Part shown: one piece after another, positions 54,974-64,000 of the stretch | How the letters are laid out: every line of letters begins with the position of its first letter | Position numbering within the stretch: the stretch's first letter is position 1 | Source: Massariosphaeria phaeospora | Taxonomy: Eukaryota > Ascomycota > Dothideomycetes > Pleosporales | Assembly (NCBI GenBank): GCA_011032825.1 | Contig: JAADJZ010000008.1 | Location: 1-64,000 of the forward strand | DNA: 64,000 nt | Direction: 5' to 3' | Notes under the pieces: model-generated | Seen by the model: the letters and a program-made list of their open reading frames with translations, nothing else | Told to the model about the DNA's origin: nothing | Database searches by the model: none | Position numbers and translations under genes: made by a program

Positions 54974-57900
54974 CTACTTTCGCTCGAAATGCATTTGCTA
55001 GAACAACTTGTTTTTTTCGCTTGGCAGTAATATTGCTGTTAACATTACGATCTGCGTTTTAGCAGCTACTAATCTGCTTAGCTACTGCATTTGCTTGCAA
55101 AACGTGTACTATTAGTTTAACACAATATAATACTTGTTAATTACAATCTAGTCTAACTACTACGTTGCTCGCAACTAGTTTAAAAACATTGCAAACTTCT
55201 TTTTTACTGCTAACTTAAGCGTTACTAACACTACGGTAGCTGCGTTAAGTAAACAGCGTTTTTCTTACGCTGCACACAATATGCTTAACAACTTGCACTA
55301 CCGCATTATGTCTTTTTGCAACGCAATTAACAAAACTACAACTATCGTTGTTTCGCTTTGCTTTGCCTATGCTAGCAACATAAACAACAAACTTTTTTTA
55401 CTACCTATTAGCATTACAGCTACGACGAAGCTTTTGCTTGCAATAATAGCATTAACGGCTTCTTTTTGTACGCTACAAAATTTAGCTGCTTTGCTTATTA
55501 TCCGCTTCAACTGCGCTGCCGTGTTTATTTTCTTTAACTACTTTTATTAATTAATTCTCGCTTCGTCGGCTTTGCTTTTAAACGGCGCTTTTTTTTGCTT
55601 CTTGCTTGTTGTTTTCTCTACGCTTTTTTAAAACTCTAAAAATCAATGCTAATTAGTGCTCGATGTTTGAAACTACTGTTGCTTATTAGCTACTACTTTA
55701 GCCTGCTCTATAATTTCTTGCGCATATATTAACTTTGCGATATGTACTATATATTCTACCTACTCGTTAGCAATAAACGCTCTAATATTTTTCTTGTTTT
55801 ACTTTTTGTTCTTGTTTTTTTTTTTTTTTTTAAACGCGGTAGATCTGCGTAAAAATCGCTAGCTAATGCTAATAGCAATCTCGCAGTATGCTGCAACTAT
55901 TAACTTTTGCTTTATTTTTACTTAATTCTTGCGCTTTAACGCTTTTTGTAACTTCTTAGTTGTTTACTTGCGTTTATTAAAATTAGCGAGCTACATGTGC
56001 AACAAAATAGCTTTTTTTTTTCATACTATCGCTTTTAACTACTGCTAGAATAGCAATACTAACTACAAATACTACACAACCAACTCGCTTACCTTGCGTA
56101 GCAAATATTAATAAATAATCTTTACGTTGCTGCTAACGTTGTATTCTTTGTAGTACTACGTTACGAACACTACTATGCTGTTTTTAATAAATATGTTGTA
56201 GTAGCTGCTTTTAACAGCGTTGCTGTATTAAACGCTTAATATTTTAAGCTTTTTTGCAAGCTGTTTGCTTGCGATATGCATTAACATAGCTAACTTTTTT
56301 TAGAACTTAACAACGCGTTTTATGTACTACTTAACAGCTTTTTAATTTACTTTTAAACGCGTTTCTAGCTTTATAAATCTGTTTTAGATGCTAGCGTTTC
56401 TTTCTACTTGCTTAAACAACTACGTTTCTTTTTCTACAAGCATGCGCGTGCAATAGTTCTTTAAAAAATTCTAACTAAGCTATTTGTTAGTTAAGTTGTT
56501 TTGCATGCTTTTTTACAACACGCTAAGTATTAGCTTAGTAGCTTTAGTATTGCTAAACATTAACTTCTTTATTAACAACTACTAGCTTTTAGTTGCTAAC
56601 TCGTGCACTATGCTGCAAAACTAAGCTATGTTAAACTACAGCTTTTTATACAACAACTTTTTTTTACTTGTTTACTTTACATGCTCGCGCAACGTAGTGT
56701 TGTAATAGATTTTTAACTTGTACGTTTGCAAATTTAACATTTACTACATTAAGCCGTAGCTGCCTCGCACTATAAACTTGTCTATTATTTTTTTAACAAA
56801 CTGCAAACATTTTTTAGGCTAGCGTAGCTGCGCGCTGCTGCTGTTGCTTTTGTACGCGCTGTTGTTGTTAAACTCGTTGTCTAACGCGTTTTTGTTTAAC
56901 AGCTCTAATAACTCTAACGCCTACTGCACTACTATAAACTAGGTAACTTTAATAACTGCTAACAATATTAGCAAATACTACTTAGAGCTTTTTTACTTAT
57001 TTTCTTTAACGCCTAACACTGCTAATGCATATACTAACGAGCTGTTATACTTTTTGCGCGTAATAAACTAGTTTAACAACGTAATACAAAACTCTAAACA
57101 CGCTTTCTAGATTATTAACAACTTTTTAAACTTGCTAGACTTAGCGTTTTTTACTTAGCTTTGCTTTTTCTTAGCTTCTCTCTTGTCTGTTGCCTTGTTT
57201 ATTTTATCTATTATTTTTTCGTCTATATTCTTTGTCTCTTTATTTGCTTTTTCTTCGTTTGCTTTTTTTTTCTCTACTGTTTTTTCTGCTTGTTTAATTA
57301 ACGCTTTTTATGCCTTTCGCTGCTAGCGCGTGAACTAATACTTAAAGCTTTTCTACGTATGCTTTTTCTGCGTGCGTGCAAAAAGTATCAACATCTACTA
57401 CTACAGCTACACGTGCTTAATAATAGCATTTTTGTCTATATATAGCTGCAACGGCTAGAACTAGGTTTAGTATTTTTCTATTCAAATTGCTTTTAACTGC
57501 ACAAATACGCTAATGCGGTTGATAACAAACGCCTAGCTAAACCGCGCTAACTTATTTATAGCCGTTCAAATCGCTGCTTCTACTAGTTCTACTTTTTTGC
57601 TTTTTTTAGAGTTAGCGTTAGCAACGAGCTCTTTAACGCATGCTAACAAATTTAGCTTTTTTATATTTACTAAATACAGCAACTACTGCGTACGCTTTAG
57701 CTACAAGTTTACTTTGTCTTTTTCGCCGTCCTAGATAGTGTTCTACGCTTGCTTTTTAATATTTTTTTACGTTTTAGCTATTTGCTCGCTTACTTACGCC
57801 TATGCTGCGTTGCTGTTAATAAAAATAGTATTTAAGCTACCTTTTTCGTGCTGTTGCACTTTAAAATACTACGAACTCTAGCTCTAAACAAACAGTCGCT

Positions 57901-58639
57901 AGCAATAGACTACTTTGCAACTTTTTGCTATTTGCAACTGTATACTTTTTTAGACTACTTAGCTTAAGCAACATTTTTTCTTTGCAACTAAATATGCATA
58001 GCTATTTTGCTAATGTTTTTTAATTCCTTTTTTGCTTCGTAATATCTAACGGCACTAACTTAGGTTTAACTAACATATTAAGCCGTTAGTATATACTAGT
58101 AACTAGCAAACGAAAAGTATTGCACGGCTAGGTACTACTAGCTCGCTAGCGTACTTAATTAAACTAGGCTACTTGCCTACGTTGTTAGCAATGCGTTTTA
58201 CTAGCTTTTACTTAATTTTATAAATGCGCTGTAAATAGCTTTTTATATAGCTAGGTAATACACTATACTTACACTCTTTGCAAACAGCTACTAAATATCT
58301 AGCTAAATGCTTAAAATATTGAAATTTAATGCTTTTTTTTGCTATGACGTTAACGAGCACTTGTTTGTAACGTAGGCTTAACAACGAGTTGTAAGTTATA
58401 AGTTATAAGCTATAGTTTTTGCTATTTTGCTATAAAATCTTTTATTTTACACTACTTTACGCGTTTATTAATAATGCTGTATACTTTGCTTTTTTGCGGT
58501 TTAAACGCGTTGCTAGGTAAATTCCTTTTTGTTGCGTTTGTAACACGCGCGTTTCGCGTTTGTAGTACTCTACTTACTTTTTACTTTTCGCAACTTTTAC
58601 TTTTTACCTCTAACTTTAACTGCTTTTAATACTTAGGCT

Positions 58640-61600
58640 ACTTTAATGCAAATGTAATAAGCAGTGCAACTTAGTACGCTAAGCAACATATTCAAATTTA
58701 GTACAAATTAGCCTACGGAAATTAAATTAAATTAGCTTTTAAATGTAAACTAAACTAGTTTACGTAACGCACTAAACGCGCATCTATGTATATTAAGTTA
58801 CTAACACGAATAATTAACCTAAAGCTGCTTTGATTTAGAGCTTTAGAATAGAAAGTACTTAAACGCTTTAAATTCAAGCTTAGAGAACTAGACATAAATT
58901 TTAACTACAAAGTAATTGTTAACGTTATGTACTTAGATAGCAAGCTCGTTTTACACGCAGTTTACAACGCAACCGCTTTTTAAGCTACTTGCTTTTTTAA
59001 AAATCTATTAGCTGCAACTATTTAGAACGCTTTACGGCACTGCTAGATAGATACCTACGTTAAACCGCTTAAATATCTTGTTTATAATGCTAGCAAGAAT
59101 TTCGTTTTTACTAAGTTTAAGCAACTAGCTAAGGCAATGTTAATTAACGTTAAACAAGTACCTATAGAAGTTTACAACATTGTAGGCAAAATAAAGCAGT
59201 ATTACGCTTTGTTACAACGCGCTTTTGAAACTATCTAAAGTAATCTACTTGCGATAAACAAACGGCTTATTCTACAAATAGTAGTAAAAGCTGTTAACAA
59301 CACGGTAGGCTTAAATAGCTTAGTACTAATACTTTTTGTTTTCGACGCTTATCTACGTATAGCAAAAGCTTTTTTCTTGTTGCTATTAATTACTCAACGC
59401 GCCGCTGCTATTAGAAAGGCTATAAACGAGGTCTAACAAATACACGACATGCGCTAAATTAGTAACGCGCTAGCAACACGCAATAGATCTACAACAATTA
59501 AAATAACTACTTTGCTTATTAACTCTAACGTACGCGTTTGGCGCGAGAAGAATAGATAAATAAGCTTTTACAAACTTATTGCTGTAACTAACGAAACCTA
59601 TACAATACAACTTCTTTACGAACTTACAAACTTTTAATTAACAGTAGTAAAACTTTACTATACTAACAACAAAGCAGCTGCAACTTTAGCAATCGACAGC
59701 AACAACAATGCCTATTAAAACTAAAATAGTAACACTAGCAAGTTCAACTAGAAACTAGAACTAAAACTAACTTACAAGCTTTTTAAACGTAAACGCAGCT
59801 ATTTAAAAAAAAGCAAAAACAAGCTTAAATTTTATATAGCCTATGCGACTTAGCCTATTGAAACTTATATAATCGAGATCTTTATAACGCACAAAGAAAA
59901 TACTAACTAGCTACTAGCAATTTAACTGCAACAAGAACAAAGAATAACAGCACCTAGTAAACTATTCGAGCAATTTAATAACAAGAAAATTGACAGCTTT
60001 ATTGCTAATAGAGTTTTTTGCTTTAAGAAGTACAATTTCTACAAGCACTAAAGACGAATCTTTAAATCGCAACTAGTACGCGAAATCAAAAGCAAAGCTA
60101 CTACTACTTTATACAAGAAATTTTAGCTAATAGTACAAAGCTACTAGAACTAAAGTAGTAAATAGGTATAAGTTAAGTTAAAGTTGAGTTAGCTTACGTA
60201 AGACTTTAGTGCTAACTTAACCTATACCTACGCTAAAACGTTTTAGCGTAGGTATAAGTTGAGTTAGCACAAACCTCTACAATTCTATATTTTAATATAT
60301 TTTCTCTTTATAATTATAACAGCTAGTTATAATAAGTTTATTAACCTAAAGGTAGTACCTATAACCTAACTTTAACCTACGCTTTGATTACTCTAACTTA
60401 ACTTTAACTTTAGGTCTGTGCGACTCTAACTCAACTTATACCCAACAATAGGTACTCTCTACCTATTCGCCAGCGTAACTAGAACAATAGCAAAGCAACG
60501 ATTTTTACTTAATTGCTAACTATTCAACGAGCTAGCTAGCGAGCTATTTTATCAATCGCTCTATTACTTATGCGCAATAGAATCTCGCTTTAGTTGCGAG
60601 ATATTACTTAGGCTTACGTCTAGTTACGTACAAAGCTTAACTAAGTAGTAATTGCTTACTTGCCTAAAGAAATTGCTTATAAGTACTCGCTTAACATAGT
60701 TATAATAGTCGAGAAGCTTTTGTATAGCTTAGCTAAAGCTAGTACTTATTAGTAGGCAATATATAGTACTTATTACAAAAAAAAACTTTACATAAAAACT
60801 TCGACGTACAATCTATGCTTTTTTATTACTACTACTTAAAACACGTTCGACGTAGTAGGCATGCAAACTAACAATACTTTTATTTTTGCAAATAAACGTT
60901 TCTCTAAGTTAGAAAAGAACGAGTTAACGTTTATAGCAAAGCTAAAGCAAAAGTTAACACCTTGTACTCTATTAATCTTTAATAGCTGCGTTCTTTTAAT
61001 TGATTATAACAGCAAGCTTTTACTACAATAAAAAAACTAAAGTAGTAAAATCTAGCTTATTAACGCAAGCTTAACTAACTATAGGCATTAGTATATTAAA
61101 CAAAAAGCTCGCAGCGCTTATATCGCAAGCATCTGCTAACTAGAAGCTGCTTTTGACTTTTCTATTGCCGCGCAAAATTAGAAGCTTACTTAAGATAATA
61201 TTAACGCTTTAAACAAGCGCTTATAGTAGTAGTTAAACAACTTCCGCCGTAGCTTTACCTACAAAGAAATTAACTTATTTTAAGCTAAAGTCTTTGTATT
61301 TGTTAACAGCTTTTTTGCTAACAACAAAGATTTAAGTAGCTAGATTAGCTACACAATTATACTCGCTATAGAAGATACTACTAATGCTAAGTTTACAATT
61401 TATAGCAATTTTATTTACTAAAGCTCTACAAAAAGCAAACGCGTAACTCGAAGCGTACTTGCGTTAGAAATCTACGCAATAGTAAAAAGCGTTGACTTCG
61501 CTTACTCTATTACCTTAACACTCGCTATAATTACAAAGCAGCTTAGCTTACTATTTTTTTTTTTAGTAGTTTGTATAGACTTATACTTACTATACGAGTG

Positions 61601-61830
61601 TATCGTCAAGCTAGAATCAACTAAAAAAAAGCAACTAATAATTAACATTATAGCTTTTCGCTAATCGTACAAAAAAAAAAGTTGTTCAAAGTCTAATAAG
61701 TAAATAGCTAAGACAATCTTGCTAATGCTATAACAAAGGCATTACTAAACAAAGCTTTAGAAACTTTTGTTAACACTAACTTACTGCGTGTACAAATTAA
61801 CGAGTAAGTAACACGTAAAGCATCTACGAA
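58640..61830 (+). pseudogene. Ty1/copia pol (integrase, RT, RNase H), 5'-truncated, split by MITE K3
   Basis: The plus-strand integrase core shows VIVNVMYLDSKLVLHAVYNA (first Asp), YNASKNFVFTKFKQLA (second Asp changed to Asn) and a long tail with ITQRAAAIRKAINEVQQIHD, RQISNALATRN and SNVRVWREKN. After K3 the reverse transcriptase has AYLPKEIAYKYSLN and VGMQTNNTFIFANKRFSKLE, with DD changed to NN. RNase H follows: SFFANNKDLSSQISYTIILA, SKRVTRSVLALEIYAIVKSV, YLLYECIVKLESTKKKQLII. This order (integrase before RT) is that of Ty1/copia. The gag, protease and 5' LTR are missing; the break with helicase R's 5' side is near 58630. Stops mark RIP decay. Confidence 0.84.
60151..60477. mobile_element. 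hAT MITE K3 (327 bp), inserted in copia pol
   Basis: The start TAAAGTAGTAAATAGGTA and the reverse complement end TACGCTGGCGAATAGGTA are flanked by perfect 8-bp duplications ACTAGAAC (60143-60150, 60478-60485). Same length and orientation as K2, and only transitions separate most positions. The copia frame resumes after it. Confidence 0.94.
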
Positions 61831-61949
61831 CTAACTTTTTTTTCTTTTACAACTTTTTTTTTACGCTTGTTGTTTTTTTACAATTACACACACTTTTTTA
61901 CTACAAAAAAAAAGTTGCTAGTGTTTGTACTTCTTTGCTTTTACTTTTG

Positions 61950-62160
61950 TGTTTGTACTTTCTTGCTTTTGCATAGCTAGGTGCTATGTAACGTACACAC
62001 AGCGTAAGTATACAGCTTTCTTTACTACTACTTTGTATAGTAGCAAATACAAAGCAAGCTTAGAAAGAGTATATAAAGCTATTTTGTTCTATCGTAGATA
62101 GAACATACACAAACTAATATACAAAGATTAGTTACTTATGCACTTGTTTTCCCTTTCACA
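61950..62160 (+). repeat. possible 3' LTR of the copia element
   Basis: Begins near TGTTTGTACTTTCTTGC and ends near CCCTTTCACA, with a TATATAAAGC box at about 62080, after the RNase H region. No 5' partner remains, so both limits are guesses from TG...CA and position. Confidence 0.4.
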
Positions 62161-62339
62161 CCTATGAACCGACAATTTTAATATTTTATTTTTTTCGTAT
62201 TGATAAAAGAGGATTTCTGTACTAAACTAGTATAGTATAGAATATACCTATAGTGTAACTTTGTGTACATAGAAATACCTCGCACTAAACTTTTTTTAAA
62301 GTGTATACGGTATTACGAACTGCACTAATAAGATTAACA

Positions 62340-63640
62340 TTACGGCGAACAATTGCATACGCTGTGCTAGCTATATTATCAACCTCGTTGTTAAAGCAAC
62401 GATATACGAGAAAGAAGTAAGCGAGTAAAAACAGCAACTAGCTAAAGCTGCTTCTAGTAAGCAGTTTTAGTTTTAGAGAAACTTTAGTGTTGTTAGCTAG
62501 CTTTATAACTTTGTAAATGCAGTGTGTGCATTTTACAAGCGTCGCAAGCTCTTTAACATAGTGCAATTAAAAGTAAACAACAAGCTGCTATACTTATTTA
62601 ACACTTTAGAGCTTTGTCAAAATAGTAGCGTTTGCTAGAACAGCGTTTATTTTATGCTTCTTCGCTACTACGAACTTAAAGAACATATTAATTGCTTTAT
62701 TCGCTAGCTCGCTAGCTATGAAGCTTTTTGCAACGAGCTCAATTACAGCGCTCTCTACGACACAATTACTAAAAACAACTAGAATAACGTAAAAGATTTT
62801 ATTAACTTTTTTAAAGCTCTATACTAGATAACGAAGTAGCTAGAAAGCAACAATAGCAGCAATAGCTTTAGATTACTTTAGCAAACACTACTAAACTTGC
62901 AAGCTTTGTAAGTGCACTTTAAAAAAGCTTGCGAGCAGCTTTATAGTAAGTACATAGCTTCTGCGATTGCTCTTAGCTTTAAGAAGCTTAATACTTACTT
63001 TACAACTTTTATTTATAAGCCTAACGTTAGCTACTACACTATTGCTACTGCTTTCAACCTAGCGCTTCGCTTGAACTAGTTTTAAACTTAGTAAAAGCAC
63101 TATTTCTAGTAGGTAACTAAGGCGTAGAAGTTGCTTAAGAAAGTGTTTAATAACTACGTAAAGCAGGACGCTGCAGCTAACAACGACAAGCTTTAAAAAC
63201 TACTTCTATTACGCTGCAAGCTTTTAGCTAACGACTTCTACTTACGAGCTACTACTGTTAACACTTACTTCTTTACTAGCAGCAAAAACAAACAGCAGCG
63301 ACGCTTTAGGCAGGTTAATAAGTACTTTAAAGCACTTTGCGCTAACCTTAATACTACAAACGAAAAAGAAAAACTGCTTTTAAAAGAGCTGTACAAGTAG
63401 TGGCGAGCTTACGGCCGTAACTAGTACCCTATTCTCTTTAAAATAGCTACCGACTACCTCGCTATCCTATCTACGAGCTGCGACTGCGAGCGCGCTTTCA
63501 GCTCTGCGCGACGAACTATTACTAACAACTGAAACAGGCTTAGCAGCAGCACAATCGAGGCACTACAATTGCAGAAAAACTAGGTAAAAAAAGGCGTTGT
63601 AAAAAGCAGTATTACGGAGCTTGCAAAACAGGTAAAGAGC
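62340..63640 (+). pseudogene. hAT transposase S, different family from J, RIP-decayed, N-terminus missing
   Basis: The plus-strand frame reads NNCIRCASYIINLVVKAT, then FVNAVCAFYKRRKLF, LKVNNKLLYLFNTLELC, LRYYELKEHINCF, SFKKLNTYFTT, and the C-terminal dimerisation block YPILFKIATDYLAILST, CDCERAFSSARRTITNN, STIEALQLQKN. This matches the long hAT type, with the RCxxHxxNL-like start of the catalytic core. No BED finger or start is visible. Stops at Gln/Trp codons. The stretch 62284-62330 upstream resembles 1965-2015 near the other end of the window. Confidence 0.82.
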
Positions 63641-63740
63641 TTCACTAAAACGAGCAATTTTGAATTGATTAATTTCGCCTTGCCCTGCTCTTTCAGCTCC
63701 TCCTAAAACGTCACCCTGAGCCAATAGGCGGCCCGTGCCA

Positions 63741-63842
63741 CCTACGGCAGTACCTACGGCAGTACCTACGGTTACGACAGCCTTCCATACCCAAACCTTC
63801 ACCACCGTACGTAGCGTAGGCCCAATCGGGCCGTAGCGTAGG
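63741..63842. repeat. short direct repeats and a palindrome beyond hAT S
   Basis: Nearly three copies of CCTACGGCAGTA (63741-63772) are followed by two CGTAGCGTAGGC units around a GGCCCAATCGGGCC palindrome (about 63812-63842). They may be subterminal repeats of element S or host DNA; no matching opposite end was found. Confidence 0.5.
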
Positions 63843-64000
63843 CTGACTACCCCACTAGTAGCCGTACTACGGACTGCTGGCCACGCTGTTCAATGCCATC
63901 GCATCTCGTCTAATCTCATAGCCATCACCGAACTCCTTGATTGATAACGATCATGTGCCCTAGGGGTTCTTTCCGTCTCTAGTTCCTGAACGACAAGGCT
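63843..64000. other. higher-GC flank, no feature recognised
   Basis: Composition returns to that of the 33.3-38.9 kb island and shows no RIP decay. Too short to assign. Confidence 0.5.

Larger units (their letters stand above)
39850..58345 (-). pseudogene. telomere-linked-type RecQ helicase with OrsD/C2H2-like N-terminus, split by P2, RIP-decayed
   Basis: Coding runs on the minus strand from about 58345 (start ATG now ATA) to 54979, then resumes at 40912. The N-terminal part has YLVAVCKECKYSVLP, the Cys/His motif of OrsD (DUF3505)-type domains. A Lys-rich linker and a conserved middle region (LEFCITLLN, VLGVKENK, FIVRGS) follow. The RecQ domain shows QIVMLTA (motif III), then NKYY where DECH is expected (Walker B lost by G-to-A/C-to-T), IVIYSNSV, and IIVATSALGIKVDIPN (helicase C core). 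P2 entered between the two helicase lobes with a 5-bp duplication. Such helicases lie next to telomeres in many fungi, so this block may be or have been subtelomeric. The C-terminal end is approximate. Confidence 0.82.

Noticed and set aside
55281..55550. Plus-strand ORF with hydrophobic stretches
   Set aside because: It is antisense to the N-terminal lobe of helicase R, whose minus-strand frame has clear RecQ motifs.
57500..57900. Hydrophobic plus-strand reading suggestive of a membrane protein
   Set aside because: The opposite strand reads as the conserved middle region of helicase R; the hydrophobicity is a reflection of its Lys/Asn codons.

Overview
The window looks like a transposon-packed, AT-rich block of a filamentous ascomycete genome (Pezizomycotina; Dothideomycetes is a guess). 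The grounds are several Fot1/pogo-type transposons with TA target duplications, hAT elements with 8-bp duplications, Ty3/gypsy and Ty1/copia retroelements, a telomere-linked RecQ-type helicase, short introns with CTAAC branch sites, and pervasive C-to-T/G-to-A decay. That decay turns CAA/CAG/CGA/TGG codons into stops, the signature of repeat-induced point mutation (RIP). Almost no intact gene survives; nearly every coding feature is a pseudogene recognised by in-frame homology between repeat copies or to known families.

Layout. 1-2054: decayed DNA with a CTCTAA satellite and a scrap resembling the hAT element at the right end. 2055-10879: a nest of Fot1-like elements (A containing B and C; C containing a small hAT MITE, T; D abutting A). 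10944-12811: a shorter Fot1-like element, E. 12857-33176: a 20-kb nest. A 0.33-kb hAT MITE (K1) was split by Fot1-like G. G was split by Fot1-like H and by a head-to-tail run of three copies of Fot1-like I. I1 was split by a 6-kb hAT element (J). I3 was split by a small MITE (F1) and by a foldback MITE (N), and N was itself split by Fot1-like L. Target duplications and pre-insertion sites still present in sister copies fix many of these boundaries.

33.3-38.9 kb: a higher-GC island with a frameshifted Fot1-like transposase (O), one intact 194-codon ORF of unknown function behind a TATA box, and an unrecognised gene fragment cut at the AT-rich border. 38.9-62.2 kb: decayed DNA holding MITE K2 and a telomere-linked OrsD/RecQ helicase pseudogene (R), split by gypsy element P2, which was split by gypsy/chromovirus P1, which was split by MITE F2. 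A 5'-truncated copia element (Q) carrying MITE K3 follows. 62.3-64 kb: a hAT transposase pseudogene (S), then a return to higher GC.

The most unusual content is hAT element J. Besides a hAT transposase and a second lysine-rich ORF on the minus strand, it carries on the plus strand a three-exon histone H3-like pseudogene, with the ARTKQT tail start and the full histone fold. Introns in the transposase, the second ORF and the histone gene share a common 5' half (GTAAGTTATTACAG-like), which suggests a related intron family. J's terminal sequences match MITEs K1-K3 and N, so J is the likely source of their transposase.
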